A stretch of 14,566 nt of DNA from SIG440 sp045647905. GTDB lineage: Bacteria; Bacillota; Clostridia; Monoglobales; Monoglobaceae. Where the stretch lies: positions 1 to 14,566 of the forward strand of contig JAZRMZ010000029.1 of assembly GCA_045647905.1 (NCBI GenBank), written 5' to 3'. The notes under the pieces are model-generated. The model saw only the letters and a program-made list of their open reading frames with translations, made no database searches and was not told the origin of the DNA. The translations under genes were made by a program, and so were the position numbers. Of the stretch, positions 8,601 through 14,566 are shown in pieces. Position 1 is the stretch's first letter; each line of letters opens with the position of its first letter.

Positions 8601-10147
8601 TAACTGAAGAAAATTATTCCAATGGCGGTGCGGGCGTTGTTGACGGAATTGCGAACACAAATATTTACGGTACCTTCAGCGAATCGGCAAGCATAACAAT
8701 CGACCTTGAAAACAGATACAATATTGAGAGAATAGTATTGAACACTTCAAGTGGCGGAAATCAGACAGGTCAGCTGTATGAAATTCAGCTTTCCAATGAT
8801 GAAAACTTTGCGGAGTATGATGTGGCTCATCACGTTGGCGGACTTGTGGGTGATGCATTTGATGCAGTGGCAGGCGGTGCAGATATTACTCTTGACGGCA
8901 CAAAGGATTACAGATATGTGAGATATCAGAAGAATGGTCCATGTTGGGCGGGTATTGAAGAAATCGAAGTTTATGCAGACAGAAGCCTTATGGAGATTTC
9001 CAGAAATGCAACAGTAGAGGCAAATGCAGAATATGCTTCAACTTTAGGTGCTCAAAATGCTGTTGACGGTAAAAACGCAAAGGATACGGACGGCTGGACA
9101 AACGGATGGCCTTCAGATACCGTGAATCCATGGTTGTATGTAGACCTTGGTGCAAGCTACCCGATAACAAGAATTGAGATGGAATCTCTCTATTCATCAA
9201 AAACATATACAGGCGGTGGCGGTGAAAGACGCTTCTGGAATGTTTACGGAAGTAAAACCATGAACACAGATGATTTGTTGCTTGAAAATACAGAAGGTGT
9301 TCATGCCACAATTGCAAAGATTGGTGATGGTTATGACCTTATAGGCTCAGTGAAAACCGGATATATACCTTACTATAATGAAGGTCAGAATACCGATACT
9401 TATTATACTTTCGCAGAGGCTCAAGATGCCGGTTCAAGTGCAAATGGTATATTGAGAGACGATGTTTCGGGAGAATACAGATATATTACTTTCCAGAGAG
9501 CATACAATGGTCTTGCAGGTCTCGGTGAGGTAAGAGTATACACTCCTGCGGCTCAGGCAAACAGCGTAAGACTGAACGGCAACGAAATAACAGTTTCGTT
9601 CTCGGATAAGATGTTCCCTGAAAACATTAATTCCGAAACAGTTGTTCTTAAAGATGCAAGCGGTAATGTATTGGGTCAGAACGATGGATATGCTGAAGGC
9701 TATGAATATACATTTACAACAGACGAATTGAAGCCGAGTACCACATATTATCTGACAGTATCCTCTGCAATTAAGAGTCTGAGCAGTATGCCGATTTCAG
9801 ACAAGACAATAACATTTACAACACCGGCATATGTAACACTTTCAGACGTTACGGTGTCAGATTCGGATGGTGTGGTTGAAGAACTCAAAGCAAATACTGC
9901 ATACACTCTTACAGCAAATATGACTTCAACATTTGAAACAAAAACACCTGTAATGGTGATTGTTGCGGAGAAGGATGCATCACACAGACTTGTGAAAGCT
10001 TACACATCAAGCGCAGAGGCAGCAGCAAACGGCACATCAACATTAACAGTGCCCTTTACAACAGGTGAAACTGTGGGAAGTATAATTGAAGTATATGTTT
10101 GGAATGAATCAACGCTTGAACCGTATTCGGTTAAAGTGACGAAATAA
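5666..10147 (+). CDS. Secreted calcineurin-type metallophosphoesterase with FN3, four discoidin-like and two Big_5-like domains
   Basis: This is a 1493-residue secreted enzyme predicted to hydrolyse a phosphoester with a two-metal centre. The signal peptide ends near LVFA-SE (about residue 32). The catalytic domain (about 50-385) has all five family motifs: GDTH (D58, H60), GDVIFN (D96), GNHE (N151, H152), the lone His in QHEMMD (H251) and GHAH (H289, H291). Motif II has Asn100 where many members have Asp. An FN3-like domain follows (about 396-512), then discoidin-like 527-667, discoidin-like with insertion 670-860, Big_5-like 862-955, discoidin-like 960-1105, discoidin-like with insertion 1107-1290, Big_5-like 1293-1385, and a C-terminal domain resembling that of the upstream gene. 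I chose ATG 5666 over ATG 5651 because GAGGTG at 5653-5658 is then an ideally spaced ribosome binding site and the protein begins with a normal MKTK signal peptide. The substrate is unknown. No cell-wall anchor is visible. Confidence 0.88.
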   Translation: MKTKYFSKLTSWILALVMLFTILPANLVFASETTVENGTSIASREAVDADIRIGIFGDTHVTVDPIWTTAEAGVGGVMEAFKIIDTNMDAFAMPGDVIFNVDPAQEKTQDDKVKYQAVIDKMKEDFPGLDYGDSAQADSENKNKVIWSMGNHEITLGAYENSVTKFDNDRTWQAEVANNVELYEEFFGHDACYSTTVNGYTFVTAEPYDYLNNYVSPADKTVMSALEAQAKALLEAGLAADETKPVFYLQHEMMDQTGYAGSSTSPMRNSAEFQQFVFNNPRIVVISGHAHVPSNDPRMIWQSENGSTHINIPAAAGSTHKFGTGDEVTETSDATRYHESASHALLLEATGAEVALRRFDVKTKKYIGEPIVFTPGVADAKYTNAKFTTAKESTVNKPYFNEDAAISVSDVTNSTANVSFPVAHKDGESAEGLQDSFVHTYTVTVTNKNTGNVVNTVKRLEDFWRAEANKRTMRSFSLSNLSRNTEYEISIVASSSLGQKSEPLTKTFTTTNEKTAEELALTTKTDLKNVAYGKTPTSTLSSASNLANIVDGKTDTMHSGTYSSGDYILFDLGRRYNIEKIVLNSYTDGSGAKRGFVLEASNDPAFPKGKTEELYVCAHNVSSNKDFDSDNNLTLNFSGSNDYRYLRYRRTVDGWYIYVGDFQVYAREYITEVSRNKPVEANISGYAANPASYAVNGKSDKGWWSAYPGASGGKYKAFGTDEILDYLVVDLEASLPVNLIEIEYPKGIDDNTASRQGWSVYGSTELPEKVSSTGTDVVSYRPDMVTSTMPSMFTQLCSTSSGYYLPQYGTTPLEMKGNLHTSTGYVKQNVNTAGKVYRYITFKKLNKNIAQLGEVRAFVTNPTLNSVKINGETITLSFSDAMDTATLTSDNIKIYNTSGVEIEDAVLTPSADGYEVAVTNAPDAQKVEINYNLKSASNVEIAGALTRYIAKDVNLEGKPIINEENVNVAMGKSVTVSGITEENYSNGGAGVVDGIANTNIYGTFSESASITIDLENRYNIERIVLNTSSGGNQTGQLYEIQLSNDENFAEYDVAHHVGGLVGDAFDAVAGGADITLDGTKDYRYVRYQKNGPCWAGIEEIEVYADRSLMEISRNATVEANAEYASTLGAQNAVDGKNAKDTDGWTNGWPSDTVNPWLYVDLGASYPITRIEMESLYSSKTYTGGGGERRFWNVYGSKTMNTDDLLLENTEGVHATIAKIGDGYDLIGSVKTGYIPYYNEGQNTDTYYTFAEAQDAGSSANGILRDDVSGEYRYITFQRAYNGLAGLGEVRVYTPAAQANSVRLNGNEITVSFSDKMFPENINSETVVLKDASGNVLGQNDGYAEGYEYTFTTDELKPSTTYYLTVSSAIKSLSSMPISDKTITFTTPAYVTLSDVTVSDSDGVVEELKANTAYTLTANMTSTFETKTPVMVIVAEKDASHRLVKAYTSSAEAAANGTSTLTVPFTTGETVGSIIEVYVWNESTLEPYSVKVTK

Positions 10148-10155
10148 ACACTTTG

Positions 10156-10189
10156 CGGAACAGAGAATGGTTCGCTGTTCTCTGTTCCG
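10156..10189 (+). terminator. Strong intergenic stem-loop without T-tract
   Basis: A 12-base perfect inverted repeat, CGGAACAGAGAA at 10156-10167 and its complement at 10178-10189, encloses a 10-base loop. It begins 8 bases after the phosphoesterase stop codon. The bases after it (ATATGTAGTTT) are not a run of T, so it is a poor intrinsic terminator. It could be a weak attenuator, an RNA-processing site, or a 3' stabiliser that sets the expression ratio of the two flanking genes. The hairpin is certain as sequence. Its role is inference. Confidence 0.6.
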
Positions 10190-10233
10190 ATATGTAGTTT
10201 ACAGCTTGATATTTTCAAGATAGGGAGGTTGAC

Positions 10234-13200
10234 ATGAAGAAATTTATAACCATGCTTCTTTCGGCAACGATAGCGTGCGCCTCGGTGCAGATTCCGGTGT
10301 TTGCTGAAATGGCACCTGTTATGCACGAAATATATGTTTCACCTGAAGGAAACGATGAAGCGACAGGCAGTAAGGAATCTCCGTTCAGGACAGTGGAGCG
10401 TGCAAGGGATGAAGTTCGGAAACTAAATGACAATATGACAGCTGATATAAATGTTTATCTTCGCGGAGGCGTTTACCGTCTTGATGAAACCCTTGAATTT
10501 ACGCCGGATGACAGCGGGACAAACGGTTACTATGTTAACTATAAATCATATCCCGGAGAAGAAGCGGTTATTTCCGGTGCCAAAAAGATTGAGGGCTGGA
10601 AGAAGGCATCTGATGGGAAAATGTGGGTAACAAATGTGGAAGGCATTGATTATGCTCCGCAGCTCTACGTAAATGACAGACGTGCCAGAAGAGCACAGAG
10701 CGAAGAACTTATAGATGTTGATGAGTTTTATACACTGCCCGGCTCCAAAGAAGCGGCAGACGGGCTTATAAACAAAAATATAAAGTACGCATCATATAAA
10801 AATGCAGAAGATATTCAACTGCACTTTGCAAGAGGCTGGAGAAGCTACACAATAAACGTGGAGAAAATTTCTGCATCATCAGACGGAAGCAGATTCCTGC
10901 TTCGTCAGCCGTCTTTCAAAGCAATGATGGGCCTTATCAGTACGGTTTCACACTCGGTTGAGCCGGGACATAATTTCATTCTTGAAAATGCTTTTGAAGA
11001 GCTTGATGTTGAAGGTGAATTCTATTATGACAGAGGCGAAAAAAAGCTTTATTATCTCCCGCGCAATGATGAGAATATGACAACTGCAGATGTTGAACTG
11101 CCGGTTTTGGAGCAGCTCATGACGATAAGGGGTGCTCACGGCGGAAATAAGGTTAAAAATATAACCTTTGATTCTTTGACCTTGGGCCACACAGCATGGC
11201 TCAGAATGTGCCGTTATGGTCATATAGGCGATCAGGCAGGAGATATGCTCCCTGAGGAAACAACATGGATTACAGAGCCGGGCTTTACCATGGTGCCTGC
11301 AACAATACAGTTGAATTTTGCAGAAAAGGTGAATTTCACCAACAACAAAATATGCGATATTGGTGATGCGGGTATCGGTATGTATAACGGTGTGTCCGGA
11401 TGCCGTGTTGAGGGAAATGCATTCTTTGATATCGGAGACAGTGCAGTTACAATCGGAACGGCTGACTACACCTACGGAAGTAAGGAAACCGACGGTACAA
11501 ACGTTGCTGCAGGAAAGGCAGCTTCTGCAAGCAGTTATGACCTTTACGGCAATCCTTTCAATGCCATAGACGGAAACATAAAGACTGCATGGAATCCGCC
11601 AAAGGCAGGTCCGCACTGGCTGCAGATTGACCTTGGTGAAAAGTATTCCATAGACAGAATTGAGATTGACGACAGAATAGATTCTCCGTCGGCAAGCAAT
11701 ACAAGAAATAATATTGAGATACTTGCATCAAATGACCCTGAATTTCAGAAATACAGAGTCATTGCAAGTCTTGGTCCGGTGCCGTATGAACAATATGGGA
11801 CAGCGGTTCTTAAATCCAATACGGATGAGAAATTCCGCTATGTAAGAGTTGCGAGAAAAGAATATTTTCTTGTTCCCGAAGTGCGTGTGATTTCTAAGGA
11901 CATCGGCACTACTGCCGGAATTGAAATATGCAGCAATAACTCTGTTACCAATAACGTAATTACCAGAATCGGGCTTATGAACTATGGTGCACCCGGTGTT
12001 ACTGCATATTATGTTCAGGGTATGGACATTTCTCACAATCATTTCTATGATATGCCGTATTCGGGTATATCTGAGGGTTGGGGCTGGATCAACTACCCCG
12101 ACAATGTGGAGTGCAGGGATAACCGTATTAATTACAATCTTTTGGAGAATCATATGCAGGTTGCATTTGATGGCGGCGGTATATATATGCTCGGAAATCA
12201 GATAAATACCACTGAAATAGGTAACTATGTGCGTGAACAGCATAATAACCTTGCGGCGCTTTACCTGGATTCCGGTTCAGAGAGAATAACACTTAAAAAC
12301 AATGTGACCGAGGTTGCACCGTTTGCTTTTTCATCTGCCGGAATATCGGCACATAATCTCTGGAAGGATAATTGGTCAACAGGTTCACATTCAGTTATAA
12401 ATCTCAATGAAAACTGCCTTATTGACAACAATCAGCTTATCATTCCGGGTAATGCACCTCTTGAAGCTGTTGCTGTTATGAAAAATGCAGGAGTGGAAGA
12501 AAAATACCGGGGTCTCGAAGAAAAAGCAGGTGAAAATTACTGGCCTGTATCCCGTGAGATGCTCACCAACAATGCGAAAAAGGAAATTGTTATGGGTCTT
12601 ATGGGAGATGCGACTTTTGTCGGACAGTATCTTACCTATTATATACATTCTGCTCAGGAATGGCTGAAAATTGCAGAGGTAGGGGATGGTCTTTGCCAGT
12701 ATCCGCAGGAGGCGGTTGACAGACTATATGCGGCGCTTGACGAGGCAAATGCGGTTGTTGCCAAGGAACCTGTGAACAGGGACGAGATTCTTGAAGCACG
12801 CTGGACACTTTTTGACAGAATTGAAGAGTTTAAAAACAGTAAGATTACATATCCTGTGGGTGAACTCGTTGAGATTGCTGAAAAAGAGCTTGAAAATGCT
12901 GTTATCGGAAGCGATGAAGGTATGAATGCACAATATGACTACAATGTTCTTGTTGGTGCAATAAAAGAAGCGCAAAAGTATCCTGATGATGAAATTATCA
13001 AACAGTATCTTGAACAAAGCATAATTTCACTCAGGAAAAACAAAGTTAACTTTGATATACTTTCTGCCTCGCTTCCCGATCAAGCAGGTAGTGCTGTGAT
13101 AGATAAGGAAAACAGTCTGGTTACAATTCCTGTTAAGCATCTTGCTGACCTTTCGGCCATTAGGCCAAACCTCGGCATAAACAGTCAGGTGAAAATTACT

Positions 13201-13854
13201 CCTTCGCTTGATGTTCCCAGGGACTTTACAAAGGATGCGGTTTACACCATTTCGAGCCTTGACGGAAAACATTCAAAACAGTGGACAGTCCGTGCTCAGA
13301 AACCGATTCCTTTAAGCAGTGATGGTGCGTTCAGCCTGAAGGATGCTATTGCGGATAAGGATAACTGGAATATGTTCTCCAGCATGAACTGTTCCAATTA
13401 TTCGGGAGAAATCTATGGAGACATAACAATGAACTTTGATATGGAGATTGCTTCCCGTGAGATGAGTTACCCCGGTTTTGTGTTCAGAACACAGGATCCG
13501 GATAAAGACTTTACTCAGAGTGGTAATGCAACCTATATCCTCATATTTACTCCCGGTCAGATTGAATTCTACCGTTTTAACGACGGTGTGAGAACACAGT
13601 TCTACGGTCCTGTTGCAAGTGTACCGGCTATCTTTGGCGGTGCAATCCAGACGGATGCCTTTAAGCTTGGTACGGGACTTAAGAACAAGATGGAAATTGT
13701 TACACGAAATGAAGGCGACGGTGTAAGACTTAAATGTACAATAAACGGAGAGGTCATCTTTGATTTTGTGGATAATTATCCGGGCGCTATTCTCGATGCG
13801 GGATATATCGGAACCGTATCACCTGATTCACCGGTAATTCTTACCGCTGAATAG
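10234..13854 (+). CDS. Secreted right-handed parallel beta-helix protein (GH141-like) with embedded discoidin-like domain
   Basis: This is a 1206-residue secreted protein and probably the glycan-cleaving enzyme of the locus. A signal peptide ends near VFA-EM (about residue 25). The N-terminal segment (IYVSPEGNDEATGSKESPF, then YLRGGVYRLDETL and AVISGAKKIEGW) matches the start seen in GH141-like and related beta-helix families. Helix coils run to about 420. An F5/8 type C-like domain (about 421-555: AASASS, IDGNIKTAW, WLQIDLGEKY, FRYVRVAR) interrupts them, and coils resume to about 750 with DGGGIYMLG (D646) and YLDSGSE (D679). Next come two helical FIVAR-like repeats (about 805-940), a DUF5018-like beta domain (about 940-1025) and a C-terminal concanavalin/LamG-like sandwich (about 1030-1206). 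AGGGAGG at 10222-10228 precedes the ATG by 5 bases. Enzyme activity is inferred from fold only: it could be a hydrolase, a lyase or a binding protein. Confidence 0.83.
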   Translation: MKKFITMLLSATIACASVQIPVFAEMAPVMHEIYVSPEGNDEATGSKESPFRTVERARDEVRKLNDNMTADINVYLRGGVYRLDETLEFTPDDSGTNGYYVNYKSYPGEEAVISGAKKIEGWKKASDGKMWVTNVEGIDYAPQLYVNDRRARRAQSEELIDVDEFYTLPGSKEAADGLINKNIKYASYKNAEDIQLHFARGWRSYTINVEKISASSDGSRFLLRQPSFKAMMGLISTVSHSVEPGHNFILENAFEELDVEGEFYYDRGEKKLYYLPRNDENMTTADVELPVLEQLMTIRGAHGGNKVKNITFDSLTLGHTAWLRMCRYGHIGDQAGDMLPEETTWITEPGFTMVPATIQLNFAEKVNFTNNKICDIGDAGIGMYNGVSGCRVEGNAFFDIGDSAVTIGTADYTYGSKETDGTNVAAGKAASASSYDLYGNPFNAIDGNIKTAWNPPKAGPHWLQIDLGEKYSIDRIEIDDRIDSPSASNTRNNIEILASNDPEFQKYRVIASLGPVPYEQYGTAVLKSNTDEKFRYVRVARKEYFLVPEVRVISKDIGTTAGIEICSNNSVTNNVITRIGLMNYGAPGVTAYYVQGMDISHNHFYDMPYSGISEGWGWINYPDNVECRDNRINYNLLENHMQVAFDGGGIYMLGNQINTTEIGNYVREQHNNLAALYLDSGSERITLKNNVTEVAPFAFSSAGISAHNLWKDNWSTGSHSVINLNENCLIDNNQLIIPGNAPLEAVAVMKNAGVEEKYRGLEEKAGENYWPVSREMLTNNAKKEIVMGLMGDATFVGQYLTYYIHSAQEWLKIAEVGDGLCQYPQEAVDRLYAALDEANAVVAKEPVNRDEILEARWTLFDRIEEFKNSKITYPVGELVEIAEKELENAVIGSDEGMNAQYDYNVLVGAIKEAQKYPDDEIIKQYLEQSIISLRKNKVNFDILSASLPDQAGSAVIDKENSLVTIPVKHLADLSAIRPNLGINSQVKITPSLDVPRDFTKDAVYTISSLDGKHSKQWTVRAQKPIPLSSDGAFSLKDAIADKDNWNMFSSMNCSNYSGEIYGDITMNFDMEIASREMSYPGFVFRTQDPDKDFTQSGNATYILIFTPGQIEFYRFNDGVRTQFYGPVASVPAIFGGAIQTDAFKLGTGLKNKMEIVTRNEGDGVRLKCTINGEVIFDFVDNYPGAILDAGYIGTVSPDSPVILTAE

Positions 13855-13884
13855 ATAATAATCATGATGACAAAAGTTAGAGGT

Positions 13885-13917
13885 GTTCGGGGTACAGGCG
13901 AGGTTTGTACCCTGAAC
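13885..13917 (+). terminator. Second intergenic stem-loop without T-tract
   Basis: GTTCGGGGTAC at 13885-13895 pairs with GTACCCTGAAC at 13907-13917 (11 pairs, one of them G-U) around an 11-base loop. It starts 30 bases after the beta-helix stop codon and ends 15 bases before the AAGGAAGG of the next gene. No T-run follows, so read-through into the next gene is likely. It parallels the hairpin between the two preceding genes in position and strength but not in sequence. A role in mRNA processing or partial attenuation is inferred. Confidence 0.55.
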
Positions 13918-13949
13918 AGATGCCTGATCTGAAAGGAAGGATTATAACC

Positions 13950-14566
13950 TTGAAAAACAGACTTATTACTATTTTTACAGCATTAGCCATGCTTTTATCG
14001 CAGTTTACGGTTTTTGCATCAGAGAGTGCGGTGAATGTTGCGTTAAATATGCAAGCATCTGCTTCATCTGAGTTAAGTGATGAAAATTCAGCAGATAAAG
14101 CTAATGATGGGATTAACGATAATGAAAGCTACACGTATTATATGAGTAATGCGGATGATGAGATGCCATGGTGGCAGGTTGATTTAGGCTTGTCTTTTCC
14201 TGTGTCAAAAATTGAAATTGAGGCAAGAAAAGGCAGCGATGATGAAGGGGAAAGAAAGAATTTCCGCATTATCGGTGCAAACAAGACTGATTTTACCGAC
14301 AGCGTAGTTCTTGCAGAAAATTCTGAGGACTATGGTGAAAAATTTGTATGTGACTTTTCAACAAGACAAGTGATAAGATATATCAGAGTTGAAAAGACAG
14401 CTGCTGAGCCGCTTTCAATCGGCGAAATAAGAGTTCTGGCTGAAAAGACGGAAATACCACAAGGGGCTGAAACGGGCATTGCGGGTTCAGCTTCCGTTGA
14501 TGAAAGTATAGCTGGTGCCGGCACGGCATTTTCGGATATAAGTCGGATCGTAGCCATGTCGTTCTG
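13950..14566 (+). CDS. Secreted discoidin-domain protein, 3' end beyond the window
   Basis: This is an open frame of 205 codons that continues past the right edge, so only the N-terminal part is visible. It starts with TTG at 13950, 9 bases after AAGGAAGG (13933-13940), and encodes a signal peptide (KNR basic end, hydrophobic core, cleavage near VFA-SE, about residue 25). Residues about 29-165 are an F5/8 type C-like domain: VNVALNMQASASSE, ANDGINDNES, WWQVDLGLSFPVSKIEIEA, FRIIGANKTDF, IRYIRVEKTA and IGEIRVLA. A low-complexity Ala/Gly/Ser/Glu linker follows, and the next domain begins near the edge but is too short to name. The start codon and ribosome binding site closely resemble those of the 580-residue discoidin protein upstream. 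The gene follows the beta-helix gene by 95 bases and probably belongs to the same locus. Whether a catalytic domain follows cannot be seen. Confidence 0.85.
   Translation, partial: MKNRLITIFTALAMLLSQFTVFASESAVNVALNMQASASSELSDENSADKANDGINDNESYTYYMSNADDEMPWWQVDLGLSFPVSKIEIEARKGSDDEGERKNFRIIGANKTDFTDSVVLAENSEDYGEKFVCDFSTRQVIRYIRVEKTAAEPLSIGEIRVLAEKTEIPQGAETGIAGSASVDESIAGAGTAFSDISRIVAMSF

Noticed and set aside
10156..10189. Classical intrinsic terminator between the phosphoesterase and beta-helix genes
   Set aside because: The stem is strong, but no T-run follows. It is listed as a stem-loop of uncertain role rather than a confident terminator.
10948..11616. Minus-strand open frame of 222 codons
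   Set aside because: It lies wholly inside the beta-helix gene, is rich in Cys, Ile and His with no recognisable domain, and has no ribosome binding site. It is a shadow of the plus-strand gene.
11728..12243. Minus-strand open frame of 171 codons
   Set aside because: It is opposite the beta-helix coils, has no domain or start signal, and its composition is explained by codon use of the real gene.

Overview
The window reads as one co-oriented (+ strand) carbohydrate-uptake and extracellular glycan-handling locus from a low-to-moderate GC Gram-positive bacterium, most likely an anaerobic member of the Clostridia. The basis for this is strong AGGAGG-type ribosome binding sites, GTG/TTG starts, a classical lipobox lipoprotein, several Sec signal peptides, A/T-rich spacers, and domain combinations (discoidin-like, Big_5-like, FIVAR-like) common in that class. 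Genus and species cannot be read from the sequence.

Layout. Positions 1-131 are an A/T-rich upstream region with a weak candidate promoter. Positions 132-3847 encode a CUT1-type ABC importer: an LplB-like permease, a YtcP-like permease and a LipO-like substrate-binding lipoprotein, all closely spaced. No ATPase gene is present, so a shared MsmX-type ATPase encoded elsewhere is inferred. Positions 3869-13854 encode three large secreted proteins: a 580-residue protein of discoidin-like and Ig-like modules, a 1493-residue calcineurin-type metallophosphoesterase with a long binding tail, and a 1206-residue right-handed parallel beta-helix protein. The beta-helix protein resembles GH141-type proteins and has a discoidin-like domain inside the helix. 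A fourth secreted discoidin-domain gene starts at 13950 and runs off the right edge.

Functional picture (inference). The beta-helix protein is the best candidate for a glycan-cleaving enzyme. The phosphoesterase may remove phosphate from a glycan or other extracellular ester. The eight discoidin-like domains across four proteins would hold the proteins on a complex polysaccharide or host glycan. The lipoprotein and two permeases would import the released oligosaccharides. The substrate is not identifiable.

The most notable features are a repeated module (discoidin A, discoidin B with a long insertion, Big_5-like) present once in the 580-residue protein and twice in the phosphoesterase, a shared unnamed C-terminal domain, and two strong intergenic hairpins without T-tracts between the large genes. 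No tRNA, rRNA, CRISPR array, insertion sequence or phage feature was seen. No gene-free stretch exceeds about 130 bases.
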